64,000 nucleotides of DNA from Paramyrothecium sp. XJ0827 (taxonomy: Eukaryota; Ascomycota; Sordariomycetes; Hypocreales; Stachybotryaceae), in NCBI GenBank assembly GCA_020881915.1, contig JAJFPB010000003.1:868001-932000 (forward strand), read 5' to 3'. Below, piece by piece: positions 23,403 to 35,020 of the stretch. The position numbers and the translations under genes were made by a program. How positions within the stretch are numbered: the stretch's first letter is position 1; the number at the start of each line of letters is the position of its first letter. The notes beneath the pieces were generated by a model. It did not search any database, was not told the DNA's origin, and saw only the letters and a list, made by a program, of their open reading frames with translations.

Positions 23403-24356
23403 ATGCCCCAGAAGACCGTCTTGATTACAGGCTGCAGTGATGGCGGCATCGGATCTGCCTTGGCAATTGTCCTCCAGCAGCGTGGGCTCCACGTGTTTGC
23501 CACTGCTCGTGATGTCACCAAGATGAGCGAGCTTAGTAAAGTATCTGGCATCACAACCCTGCGCCTCGATGTCGTCAAGCCGGAGGATATCAGGGCCGCT
23601 GCTGAGAGGGTCTCCCAAGAGACGGGAGGCTCTCTGGACTACCTAATCAGCAATGCAGCGCGCAACCATTTCATGCCCATCCTTGACGAGGACTTGAACG
23701 TAGTCAGGAACATCTTTGAGATCAACTTCATGGGCCCAATAGCGCTGACGCACGCTTTTGCTCCTCTTCTGATCAAGGCTCAGGGCATGGCAATCTACAT
23801 CACCTCGATGGCTGGATACCTCAACGTCCCCTACATAGGTGAGTTCCTTCCGAATCCTTAATTCTGACACATGGAAAAATTTGGGAAACTGACTGCGGGG
23901 CGTCGAAGGAACATATTCGGCATCCAAGAGATCCCTAGAGATTGTTGCTGAAACTTTGCGCCTCGAAATAGCACCCTTTGGTGTTGGAGTTCTTGAAGTT
24001 GTCACAGGCGGTGTCAAGTCAAAGGGGCAGACATACTTCAACGATTTCCAGCTTCCCAAAGACTCTCTCTACAAACGGATCGAGCATGTAGTCGCAAGTC
24101 GTGCCCAAGGTCAGGATGGAATGGCAAGGACAGACACGATCGAGTACGCTACAGCAGTTGCGAACGAAATCATGAAGCGTGCCACAGGCCGAGTCTGGTT
24201 CGGTGAGAATGCCGAAATGGTCAAAAATAGCACCATCGCAGCCGTGCCGCAGTCTGCAATGGTAAGCGGGTATCTCACTTCCTCTTGAGGTCTACTAATC
24301 CGAGACAGGATGCTGGAGCCGTCTTGGGGACGGGGCTTGATCAACTATCGAAGTAG
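23403..24356 (+). CDS. SDR oxidoreductase, AYR1-like
   Basis: Three exons (23403-23838, 23909-24261, 24309-24356) give 278 residues; introns are 70 and 47 nt. The Rossmann motif is TGCSDGGIG (residues 9-17), the pattern typical of yeast 1-acyldihydroxyacetone-phosphate reductase Ayr1 and its many fungal relatives. Catalytic residues are Ser in YITSMAGY and Tyr148/Lys152 in TYSASK, the latter completed only after splicing intron 1. The last exon of 16 codons (GTGLDQLSK end) restores the usual C-terminus; reading through its intron would end instead after VSGYLTSS. It is NAD(P)H-dependent, and the true substrate (lipid, steroid or secondary metabolite) cannot be read from sequence. Codon use is less GC-biased than in the flanking conserved blocks. 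Confidence 0.85.
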
Positions 24357-26019
24357 TACCGTAGGAAAGCACAGTGGTGTTTGACTGGAATCAGTCTGAC
24401 ACCGGCTCAATCGCATGTGCTTTGAGTTGGCGCGCATAAAGGTATGAGGATTCATGCTTGTTTCTTGCACACTGTCAAAACGTACCCCAGGCACATTACA
24501 GGCTAAGCCTTCAATGAATTGGTTGCTCCTCAGCTCAGATTATGAGTGAATGTTCCTTGGATGCTGCTGCGAGTTTCATTGATCTGCGTGCTTTCCAATC
24601 TCTAGCATCCAAGTATGGAAATGGCAAGCGTGTGTCACACGACGAAGCCTACTAGGGACTGAAGCACTGCATTGCATGCGTCGGCTCCATACAGAATCCA
24701 CGATTGAGCCTCCGATTGCCACTCGTTCGGCGATCTTGGTCATCAGACTTCCAGCGGGAACCTGGGCAATACATTTAATGCACGTTGGTCCGTATCCAGC
24801 CAGCGTGGAGTGCAAAGCGTTGGTTCCAATTGGCTAGGCTCGACTAACCGTGTCGTTATATGCAACAAATCTTGAATGTAGCACCTCATGAAATCCTTAC
24901 ACACCAAAAATACTTGGAGAAGACGTTGCCACGCTGACCACCCAAAGAAGCTTTTTGGCCGAGTAACAAGGCTCGGCAAGCTGAGCTGTCACATGCTCGA
25001 GTCTTGAATACTACACACCATGCATCCCTTCCCACCACAAGCACATGAAAGTTGATAAAATATGCCCGGAAAGCTACTGAACCAGGTAGTCATAAGCTAT
25101 CATGCTGTTGCAGTGGGTCCTGAGTAAACGTCCTCCGCGGTGGAACTTGTAAGGAGTAGAGGCATCCAGAACTTGTTCCGGCCTGGCAAAAGTCTGGAAA
25201 CTGTGAAGTAGTTCCTTGGCGAGACAAAAGAATGGAGACACATGATTGATTCATTGAGGGGTTTGAATATCACATTCCCTTTGTGATTAGTTCGTGCCAG
25301 TGTACCGGTATCGTTTCTCCGTGATTGCGCGGGGAATGAAGCGTTGCGTATCGAGCTGGTCAACCTACAACGGGCAGACATCCCTCGCCGTACATAGAAT
25401 GACTTGCCATTGATTTTGAGTGGTAAGAGAGCAGGCCTAGAAGCACTCTAGAATGTTTTAGATCTGCTAAGATTGCTGTCACTGAGAGCTTTTCTCTGGC
25501 ATTTCTTTCTTTTTTTGTTGGCTGGAATCCGACATTGCTGTGTTAAGGCCTCCTTCTAAAACATCCATCATGGTGCTCCCCACAATCAACGATTTCCTGA
25601 GACGAGATAGCGCAATTATGGCTGCTCCTCATCGTGATGGAGTCTCCGTCTCCGTCTCCGTCTACGTTTAGATCAGGCTGTCTCGTGGGAGCAAGAGTGT
25701 TCATCTTCCCAATATCCATGCTATGTCGCTATAGCCTAGCCTTCATCGCAATCATATTCACGAGAATCAGGATGACACTTTGCAACTATGTAAGAGCGAG
25801 TCATGTCATAGGATTGTATCTACTCCGCTAGGTTTTTTAAGCAAGGTAAAAAAATACTGTAAGCGATGGAAACCTGCCAATCCGATTATTATCGTTTCCA
25901 CCAGAAACAGATCGCGGAGCTCAAGGAAGCAACACAGCTCTCCCAGCGAGCAGTGTATGCCGACGTAAGACTTTACCGAATTCTCACATAGACGTTATCT
26001 GTCCATCTAGCCATCAATA
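24357..26019. other. Gene-poor DNA before the epoxide hydrolase relic
   Basis: No gene is supported. Short frames on both strands lack motifs. A (TCTCCG)n-like microsatellite lies at 25643-25662. The N-terminal coding part expected for the epoxide hydrolase relic downstream was not found here in recognisable form. Confidence 0.5.
25643..25662. repeat. (TCTCCG)n short tandem repeat
   Basis: About three copies of TCTCCG lie in non-coding DNA. Confidence 0.7.
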
Positions 26020-27199
26020 CGTGTTTGGTTTCAAGCACTTTGTGGCGCGTCTCTCGAAGAAGGCGGACGCTATCCCTATCATTTGTCTTCATGGGTGGCC
26101 TGGTATGTGAAACAATCAACAAAGCATCGTCTCCTTTGCAAGACAAGCTACCTGAGCTTTTCCCACCGGTCTTTCTTATAATTTCTTCCAGTACTGGAAC
26201 TTCTCACGAAGAAATACAAACCGCAGAGCTTGTACTATCATATTGTGGTGTCGTCTCTTCCTGGTTACACTCTGTCATCCGCCCCCCACCCCTCTCTCAG
26301 CCAGGATTTCAGCAATGCCGACGCTGCTAGAATCTTGAATCAACTCATGGTCGACTTAGGCTTTGAGAGCAGCGGCTACATTGCACAAGGAGGCGATGTT
26401 GGCAGCGACTTAGCTCGTCGTATGGCGAAGTTCAACCCTGAGTGCAAGGCACTTCACTGTAAGCTTTCCCGATTCGCCTATCATGTTTACAAGGCAGAGA
26501 GAAAGCTGTCAGTGAACCACCTCATACTAGATCCAAAATTCAGTCTAAATAACGTGTAGGGAGTAACTGAGTCGGGAATGGATGGTCTCGAGAAAGGAAA
26601 ACAGTTCTGGCAAACTGGCTATGCCTATGGCTGGCACATACTACCCGGCCTGCGACGATTGGACTAACTTTGTCCGCCAGCCCTCTTGTGTTACCGGTCT
26701 TGTGAGACCTGATCGTAAACAAAGTGCTCAGCAGAGATTTTTGGGTACGAGTGCTAACTCAGAAAGGCTCAGGAAGAAATATTTGGAGTGGTCTGACGAC
26801 CGCGAGCCCCTCCCGCTGGACACATTCCGCGGAATGGTGACACTTTATTGGTTCAGCTCGGCATTTACACGATCTATCTATCCCTACCGACAGTTTGAAA
26901 GTGATCCGGATCGTTCTTACCCAGGCTTTGAGGAGAAACCTTTCGGATTTTCAGCCTTCCACGTTGAGGTAGGCAATCCCCCAATCTCATGGACGAAGGA
27001 AATGTTTCCTAAATTGATTCGTTACGACCATGACAAGGTTAGTTGAGTCGTTTCACGTCCCGATGTAGTGACTGGAGGTGTTGGCTGAAAGAAGAAACTC
27101 TAGGGAGGTCATTTTGCGGCTCTCGAGCAACCTGCAGTGTCTTTGAATGACCTCAAAGACTTTGTGTCTCAGGCCGGGCACGTCATTCGGTTTCGATAA
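26020..27199 (+). pseudogene. Epoxide hydrolase relic (alpha/beta hydrolase fold)
   Basis: Pieces of a fungal epoxide hydrolase occur in order but not in one frame. First is a segment ending IICLHGWPG, the oxyanion-hole HGWPG motif, near 26095. Next is a piece with LLTKKY, YYHIVVSSLPGYTLSS and the nucleophile region YIAQGGDVGSDLARR (nucleophile Asp) to about 26460. Then GLEKGKQFWQTGYAYG near 26585, and in another frame KYLEWSDDREPLPLDTF, TLYWFSSAF, SIYPYRQ and the C-terminal exon GGHFAALEQP ending at 27199; the last exon follows a plausible intron (GTTAGT...CTCTAG) and carries the catalytic His. Defects: an in-frame TAA at 26179-26181, no good acceptor before it, a frameshift between about 26600 and 26760, and a missing N-terminal domain. 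A single assembly error would not explain all of these. Confidence 0.8.
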
Positions 27200-27948
27200 C
27201 TATTACTCTCCACGTCAGCTGGGCAAGGTTTTTAATAGGACCATTGTATGTATTGGCACTTCCTTCTCACGCAAAAGAATATGCCGAAGTCAATTGTGCC
27301 GCCTGCCATTCGAGGGTTTCAGGGTTTGGCCAATGCAGATGCTTGAAGTCGCTTCGCTATCACGTTACCATTATTCACCCTCGTTGCTGCCTGTACGTAA
27401 CTTCATGGAAAGACAAACAATGGAAGAGCTCACTGATATTGTCTTGTTTTGTCTAGAATAATCATTGTTCCAACTGAGATACAGCATGTTGTGGACTAGG
27501 GAGGAATCGCAGTGTACTGTGAGGGTCAAGCTTGAGCAGTTTCAGCCGTGACATAAGATCACCCATCCTTGACCAATCCCACACCGCTAAAAGTTTAATT
27601 TCTGGTAGAGTTGGAACTAATTCCTTCACCGACCGACTTCTACTCTGTCTATGGAAGAATCACAACTTCCAACTTCTTAACATGCTTTTAGTTAATCCTT
27701 GAGTTCATTTCAGAAAGATTGAAATTAATTTCAGATGAGAGTAATCTCATCCAATGCATTTACTAAAGAACTCTATGAGTTTGCTATTACTTTACTGTTT
27801 GATATGAGAGATTAATTAGGTCAACAACGAGCAGTAAGGGCATAATTTTCGGTTAATCCTCCACTAACGAACCCCTCTCTTTTTCTGGCCACTCAGCCCC
27901 TACTGCCAAGACCCTGGCTGTTATCTCAGACCACCACCGCGTACTTGC
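27200..27948. other. AT-rich intergenic DNA with repeat copy 2
   Basis: It contains the second copy of the dispersed repeat (27348-27426), then a clearly AT-rich stretch from about 27590 to 27850. No gene was recognised. Confidence 0.5.
27348..27426 (+). repeat. Dispersed repeat, copy 2
   Basis: Direct-orientation partner of 22134-22218, placed about 150 bp after the end of the epoxide hydrolase relic. The two copies bracket the AYR1-like gene and the relic, 5.2 kb apart. Confidence 0.6.
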
Positions 27949-28059
27949 ATGAGACAAGGCTGCCTTAACTCAAGCTCAAGCTTCTCCTGTGCAACAGAAC
28001 TATTACCTGATACCGCCATTTCTAAACGGAAGTCAAGCACGTGTCCTGGCCGAGTCTCA

Positions 28060-28677
28060 ATGGAAGTGGAACCACCGCACGGCTCAGGTAGCTTTGACGC
28101 ATCACTCGCGCCAAAGCAAAGCTATGAAGAGAACAAGGCTACTATCCGCGAAATCGTTGCCGTTGATCATTTCAGCGATACTGTCCCAGACAGCATCGTG
28201 GACTTGTGGCTCAAAGCGCTAGACCCGGAGAGCAAAATCGCACTGCCGCCTGATGTGAAAGGCTTCTATGGTGGGGATCTGCGTGCCTCGATTCCCATCG
28301 AGCTGGCCCATGACTGCTACAAGTACGTCATGCACGAAACGGACAAGGCCAAGGTCGACAAGTATGCCAATCGGATGCTGATTGCTCTCTCCTTATTGGA
28401 CATGGATAAACTGTCCGAAAAGGACGCGAACCTCACCGGGCTCGCGTTGTGGCACAGGGCATTAGCGCAAGCGCGGCTGCCAGGCAGTGCAACAAGTCTG
28501 GCCGACACTTTGAAGCGGTATGAGGTTGTGCGGCCGCGCGCATCACTGAGCGATGCGAAACTACCACAGCCCGCGCGACTTAAGGCACGCTTGCTGACCG
28601 CGTCTGAGGAGCTCGGCAACGACGACATGGCAAGATGGCTTCGCGATTGGGAACCGGGAGCAGAAATTTTGTCCTAG
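28060..28677 (+). CDS. Hypothetical protein, no recognised domain
   Basis: A single open frame gives 205 residues from the ATG at 28060; the frame also stays open to an ATG at 27949 (242 residues), and I cannot decide between them. The protein is mostly alpha-helical in appearance, charged (many Lys, Asp, Glu), without signal peptide or membrane segment. It contains ALPPDVKGFYGGDLR, a helical middle with LSLLDMDKLSEKD and a C-terminal MARWLRDWEPGAE. I do not recognise a family. Its third-position GC is higher than in the surrounding AT-rich DNA, which favours a real gene. No intron is needed. Confidence 0.5.
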   Translation: MEVEPPHGSGSFDASLAPKQSYEENKATIREIVAVDHFSDTVPDSIVDLWLKALDPESKIALPPDVKGFYGGDLRASIPIELAHDCYKYVMHETDKAKVDKYANRMLIALSLLDMDKLSEKDANLTGLALWHRALAQARLPGSATSLADTLKRYEVVRPRASLSDAKLPQPARLKARLLTASEELGNDDMARWLRDWEPGAEILS

Positions 28678-29340
28678 TACTCTTTCGCAGGGGTTCGGGA
28701 TATCCTGCTGAGCCGTATCATCACCTCTCGAGTCAGGACTTTGATATTTCTTTTCTAGATGGAAAGAGCGAATACAAGTCCTGGAGCTAGGGCGTAGATG
28801 ACACAGTTCTCTGGATTCCATGGAGCCACCTTCATCTGACCAACATAAGAAGAATTACATAGCGATTGTGAGAGATGGCCTAGTGTGGCTGGAATTGTGA
28901 TTTGCCAGTCTTTCCGATGGGAGACTTCATATTCGCTCAGAGGAACTTGGAGAGAAACACAAACCAAACAGGTATAAAGATTTCAGAGAATATTAGAGCG
29001 TGTTCAATTGTCAAACGACTGTTTAAACGATGAAGCCTAGACTTTCATTAGTACAGCTAATGCTGTCCTGTGGATTGGCTTATGATGAGAGTCGTTGAGG
29101 CTTTATAATCCTAAATCCCCACGAGACGGCCATAAGTGATGGGCTTCTTCGACTAGGCAATCTGCTAACATGGTGCGATCAATTCCGGCTACTTCCACTC
29201 TCGGGCCTCCGGTCGACAGACGCTTTGACATGAATATGGGGACTCAGCGTATGGCATGATAGACCACAGTTGTCACTAAAACTATAGTAAATCCCCAAAG
29301 AGCATATTATACATGACGACTAGGTGTTGTTCCTAGACAA
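28678..29340. other. Intergenic, no gene seen
   Basis: It lies between the orphan frame and the 3' end of the kinase-like relic. Only short frames without motifs. Confidence 0.5.
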
Positions 29341-30924
29341 TCAAGATAACCAAGGGTCATCTCTTAGCTCTCTGGCTGTTGCTCGTTTTTCAGGAAGCCA
29401 GCAAAGCATCCTGCCCATGAATCTAAGATATTCGTCAAGTTCCTTTGCTGGGATACACTCAGGCGCCTCACGTCGCAAACCGCGCGTGCGAGGTATCAAA
29501 TCACACCGTATAAATTGACCTGTCGAGGCATCAGTTGTGGTAGTGCTGGGCAGGAATCATAGAAGAAACCATACCATCCCTGGTAAAGAAAGGACCTCCG
29601 TAGAATTCCAGAGCATTGCTGCATAAATCACTGTTGAGATTACGTATCTTGGGACTCCATTGCCACCGCCGCATATCTTTTTCACGCTCTATTAGTGTAG
29701 GTGGCACGGGGCCGAGGAGGGCAATCATTTCTGCCAAGTGCATGACTGGAGAGTATTGACGTTGATCGCCTCGCTGAAAAGGGCCTTGGCCTGCAAGAAG
29801 TTCCCAAATCTGGCCTATTCAGCAAACGTATCAAGAATCTTAAAGCTATGCCTAGGTTCATAGTCCAGCAGGAGGAGGGGACTTACCATTATTCCAAAAT
29901 TCCACATATCGGCGCCGTACGACCATCCTGTACCAAGACAAACCTCCGGAGCATGACAATCGTTGGGCTGTATAGGAGTAATATGCGGCCCAGGTGTGTC
30001 CGCTCGCTGTGCAAGTCCAAAGTTGGTTATCTTGGGGTAAATTTTCTTCAAGGCTTCCTTGCCATCGATATCACCAAAGTTGTTGTGGCACCTGTAGACT
30101 ATTCTATCACCGTCATTTTTGCGCGCCATTGGATGCTTTTCTTGTGCTCTGATAAATTCTTCTATCACGGATTGGTCCTCCATGGTGACCATAATATTGT
30201 CCAGCTTCAGATCTGAAAAATTCTTAGTAAAGGGTCGCGAATCGTAGAGCGAGTGGTATGAAGTACCTGTATGAACTATATGACCTTCTGAATCAAGAAA
30301 GTCAAGGCCCTCGAGCAAGATTCGAAGGTATGCCTTGACCAAGGGTAACATGGGCAGGATGACCTTGTCGCAACCCATCACACGTCTCCTGAATAGCCAT
30401 AATGGCTCTCTCATCGGCTCAAAGACTAGGGCCAGGTGAGAAAATCCTGCTGGTGAATGTAGGTGAAAACTTTCGATAGCTGTTCCTAAAATACCGCGGC
30501 CCCGATGTTGTGACTTGATGGAAGATAGATGGATGATCATGTCCAGCCCGTGTGAAATCTCATCTTCAGCTGCGCGATTACAAATCTTAATGGCGACAAA
30601 TTTGTTTGATTTGTTGGAACGCTTCCTGTGGTACATTGTTAGCCAAACTCACGAAACGCCATCAGGTAAGAAAAAGTAATAGCAAGCTACCAAGTCATGT
30701 CACGAGCGAGCCAAACTGTGGAGGATGTTCCCCAACCAAGCTTAGTCAACATTGTTCAGAACCTGCCCTGGGTTGGCCGGGTAGAAGTCATTAGAACGGT
30801 AGTTGGGCACCGTCTCTTCATCAACTGGAACGTTTTGAGGCAGTGTCTCGGGCACCGGAACCGACCGTGGTGGTGAAGCTTGTTGTCCTTTCAAGACAGA
30901 TGAGGCAGACGACCTGAACGGCAT
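29341..30924 (-). pseudogene. SRPK-like protein kinase, frame broken near the P-loop
   Basis: Manual splicing on the minus strand gives exons 30924-30691, 30625-30267, 30212-29887, 29809-29575 and 29519-29341, all in phase after the first. The N-terminal piece (VPVPETLPQNVPVDEE, then NDFYPANPGQVLNN) fits fungal SRPK-like kinases, but at 30750 the frame reads NVD-stop. The glycine loop KLGWGTSSTVWLARD continues one frame over, as if about 11 nt were lost where the usual RYE(I/V) residues sit. Downstream features are good: VAIKI lysine, IVHTDLKLDN (HTD, usual in SRPKs), an APE-like CHAPEVCLG, IWELLAGQGPF, and an end at DDPWLS. The Mg-binding DFG is NFG (KITNFGLAQ). So it is a recent pseudogene, or a functional gene with an assembly error at 30750; the DFG change would still impair catalysis. 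Confidence 0.7.
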
Positions 30925-33900
30925 CTTTCCACCGAGAGTCGCTGTGATGCTGGCTCTGGAAGGGGCCCGTAGACTTCGAGGAAGGCACGCTGCTTTATGT
31001 CGCCCAATCTTCATCGTTGTGTTCTCGGCTAAGGGCAGATTTCCATAAGAGCAGGGAAGGGAAGAATTGAGACAAGTGGTCATAGGCTCACAGCACCGTG
31101 ACCTGGAGGTCCGTGCGAGCCACTTTCTCACGAGTCCAAATGCAGGTGAGAACCGCATACAAGCAAGTCTGGCAGGTATGGCAGCACACGTGTATTATAT
31201 GATGTTTACGATTGAACCACGCTTCTTGGAAGAGTTTTCTAGATTCTCAAAGATATTTTTGATTAATAAACATGTTAATAGTCTAAACTGGTACATCTAC
31301 ATCTCTTCTCGGCGCATGCTCGATACTTGGGATGCGCAAGATTGGGTAGATTATAGCTAACAACACAGGTTCAGTGTGCTTAAGTCATGCATCGAGGTTG
31401 CAGTCACGTCCCCGGCCCGCCCAGGTGTGCGTTTGACTTGGTTTGGGTGATGATGCGCCAGTATCGATCCGCATATTGCCTCGAAGGGGCCAAATGGCTC
31501 GTCCTTTCAAACATTTCACTCTGCACGCGGAAGCCTTTCGCCTCGGCCTCATCTGCGCGGAGTTACACTGCTGTAGCCGGCATAAAGGTCGGAGGATTGT
31601 ACATATAGACACAGTAAGTTCCGCGCACGTTGTCTAAGTCCATATGCGCACAAGGCCCTAGGTCACCAATGTGGTCCGGAATGCGCAAAGATTGTAATGA
31701 TCACCGACACGAATGCCACACTTAACGGACTGATTTGGGTGTGTGATTTGGAGTTGTGTAGAAAAGGAGTGAGAAGCACGCGATACATATGCCCATTCCT
31801 TCCTTTTGAGTGCCCAGTTGTTGGCTACGTCGTCCCAATTGAGGTGGGCAGGCCGTCAGTTTCATACTGAATGAAGGTTTCTGCGTGCCTATTGGATTCT
31901 TCACATTTTACCTCGATCTATTCTGTGCCGCCAACAAGTCAGCCTGGGCTGGCAGGCTTGTGTTGGCTTGGCTGTCTCCGATTTCGGCCGTGAGAGTTGT
32001 TTCACATGAAATACACCGGAGTGGATTCAATGTACGGGTTATTGTTTCCACAAAGTCTCATACGCCGGATGGAAGACGGGGACTTCATTAACCACTCATT
32101 CTAAAAGAACACAACAGAAAGGATCGAGCCAGGGTTTAGCTGGCAAATACTGCAACAAATGTCGCATCGACCCTGTTGAAGGATTGCTCCTCTTCATACC
32201 GTGGATAAGAGAAAATTTCCAGCTATGGAGATCACCTGTTGCAGGCTAAGAGTTATCTTACATTTCGGAGAACTTTAAATTATCAAGACTTCTAGGCTTC
32301 AGTTGCTGAAACAGGAAGTCTTGCCATGAAAATCTTCCAGAAGCCCTGCCCACCAAGGAAAGCAGCATTGCGACTCATGATATACTCAACCTGCTGAATA
32401 CGAGAAGTGAGCAGTCCGCACAAGAAGATTTCAGTAAGCACCGATCACTGCATTTCCCTGTTTCTCTCTTGAAGTTGAACAGGGTAGTATACACAAAGCT
32501 CCTCTGATGCTGCATGGTGCAAGAAGAAGGTTGAACCCCGGTATGTAGACTGGCATTGTCTTGAATGTTGTCCCGGATTATTAAATCGTTCATTGTGTAT
32601 TCAGGCTTGTACATCTACAGAACCACAGTCATTATATTTGTTTGGATGACCACCAGAGACTTCAAACCATTTACGCCCTTGGAGAGCGCGTGCAAGGCAG
32701 GAGCTCCTAGGTTGCATCAAATAAAATGGTAATAGAAATGGAGACCACGTTGACCTGCCCCTAACCTGGCTTACTCAATCCCGTAAGCTTCCCCTATTGG
32801 AGGAGCAGAGGGACACGATCGGATGTACGGACCGTAGCCACACATGTAAACTTACGGAGAATTTCCCAATCTGCGAGATCCAGGAGGCTGCAATTAGCGC
32901 CACAGTGTGTAGAACAGCATCAGGAGCTGTGTGGGACTGTCCCACGGACGAAATGAGGAGCCCATTTGGGTGGTAGAGTTCTCTACGTATGAATAATCAG
33001 ATAACTTCCCTGCTCTACATTTGTCTTACTACGACACCACACGCTATTGGGCTTATCTGGTTGGCGTACGGGTGTGGCATACTTCAAGATACAAGAATCT
33101 AACTAACTGACTCAGGACCACATATTCTGGAACGTGTTTAGTCTTAGCAAACTACGTAAGTAGCTTAATAAGAATAAGCAATATCTAATTGTGCTTTCAT
33201 CCGTCTCGCCTCTCAAGTGTCAAAGAGGCCCCAGCTCCCTTTTCAGGTGGTATTGATGCGTTAATCAGGAGCTTGGATGCAACGCATGAAGAGAGAAGGC
33301 AACGCTTCTGACTATAACTCTCAGCCCTTTACGACTCAAATTCATGCGCCCTGTCAACCGAGCGACCGGCAAGAAGGAGGTTGAGCAGCGTAGATTCGAA
33401 GCTGATAGTGATGGGTTGGTAAGCTACATCACATCCCAGGCCTAGATGTCATGGATATACACCCCACCATCACCTTGCTCTTGACGGTGCAACTTTGAAG
33501 GGGCTTTGATAATTCTGCCCGCAAACCTCAGCTTGCAACAGTCGCAATATGTGTTGCAACCTCGACGTCGCAATATTGTTGCAATTGATTCCCAAGAGGC
33601 CGTTGTGAAACCGTCTCTCTATGCACAACCCAACTCCTACGTGGCTTATCGCTGGTGGCCAGTTGAGCCGCCTATGGTAGCATTGGATGCAGGGCCAATC
33701 GAAGATAGTGTACTGACAAATGGCAGGGAGCTGTGTGGGAGGGTGGGTAAGGGCCATCCCGGTGCGTAAAGGGGGCCGCATGCTGCGGCACAGCCCCGTT
33801 GCATGGCCGTCTGGGGTTATGCAAGATGGGAGACCGTCTACTAGCTCTTGCACTTTTGGGACAGAAGGAATGCCTGAAGCCACTCAAGTTCTAGGTGGCC

Positions 33901-34132
33901 CTGAATAATAGCTGCTCAGTGAGGGGGTCTACCGGCAACGAGGTCATAATTAGCCTCTACAAAGGGGTCTGGGCACGGTACATCAGTTTCTTCTTCGTCT
34001 TGAGATGTCTTAATGAGACATGAATGATTGCTCCAAGTCTGATCACCTTTTAACTATGTATCGTTGCTCTTAAGCTGCCTGTGTTTGTTCCCTGCTCCAA
34101 CAACTTAGCTTGCTAAGAGTCACGATAGACTA
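30925..34132. other. 3.2-kb gene-poor region, no gene supported
   Basis: Frames here are short, lack motifs and do not link into spliced models. Composition is mixed and partly AT-rich. It separates the decaying region from the putative biosynthetic cluster. Heavily degraded transposon DNA is possible, but I see no terminal repeats or transposase motif. Confidence 0.5.
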
Positions 34133-35020
34133 TCAATTTGTCTTGCTTCTCTCAAACGAGCGGAGAAATAAAGAACTTTTCATCTTCGTGGATGCAAGCG
34201 ACCAATCATCTGACCATTCGCGATGGAATGGACGATATCCTAGAAGTCCACCAAGCCACCTTCCAACTACGATCCCTGCAACTTGCGCAAGCCTCCTGCT
34301 AAAGGGTAACCAGGTTGGAAAACTTAGATACGACCCACCAGCATCGAACATCTTCAGCGCGAGAGATGTTAGCGTAAGGGTAAAAAGAGGCCAGTAGTAG
34401 GGAGTCTGTCTGCGTAAATAACCTACATTCATCACTTGAACGATATCAAAATTCTTGCCACTCATAACAACTTTGTCTTGGTAGCCATACCAGTTCTGGA
34501 AGAAGATGTCATCAAGCTGGAAGGCCTCTTCTGACTTTTCACCAGAAAGCAGAAACCTCGTTGTCTGTGGTGTGGCAGCAGCACCATGGCCTGCAGAAGT
34601 CCCGACGATCGGGTACAGACGATGGTTTGCCCACGGCTTAATGGTGAACTCCCCGTCTTCGGGTGTTAGCACGTACTCGGCTGTCTCGACCTCAACGCCC
34701 AATTTTCCCTCCAAGACTTTGATGTACTCTTCCTGGTAAGGGTGGAAATGCATTGGCGGCTTTTGGGCGGACGCAAGCTTGATGAGATGTGGGTGATCGA
34801 GAAAGAAAGTCACATCGTAATAGAAAGCCCTACTAGGCTCACTGACTCTCAATACTTTGATAGCACCATCGAACCTGAGCCAGTCAATTTGGGTGAGCTA
34901 ATTTTCCCTAAGAACCAGAATAGATATGCTTGCCAATGTGGCAATCAAATCGACACCAAAAAAGGAATGTGTTTGGCAGCCTTACGCATTAATGACCAAT
35001 TTTGGCTCTGTGCCTGACAT
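34133..35020 (-). CDS. Cupin-domain protein with C-terminal hydrophobic segments
   Basis: The main exon runs 34897-34133 (254 residues plus stop), entered through a TTAG acceptor so that it begins LTQIDWLRFDGAIKV. The cupin core has the metal-site pattern PPMHFHPYQEEYIKVLEG (His, His, Glu) near the middle and a second box with KPWANHRLYP. The C-terminal third has hydrophobic stretches (YYWPLFTLTLTSLAL and AQVAGIVVGRWLGGLLG) that suggest membrane association, unusual for a cupin. The first exon is uncertain: an ATG at 35020 (MSGTEPKL) can join in phase through a weak GTCATT donor at 34996, while the better GTAAGG donor would shift the frame. It faces the UbiA gene across 0.7 kb. A role in the cluster, such as isomerase or dioxygenase-type chemistry, is inference. 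Confidence 0.7.

Noticed and set aside
26179..26181. RIP as the cause of the stop in the epoxide hydrolase relic
   Set aside because: If the codon was GAA (Glu), the change is G to T, which is not RIP type; RIP indices could not be computed.
34852..34852. Start of the cupin protein at 34852
   Set aside because: The codon is TTG; the reading frame continues upstream to a TTAG acceptor and conserved-looking residues, so an earlier exon is needed.
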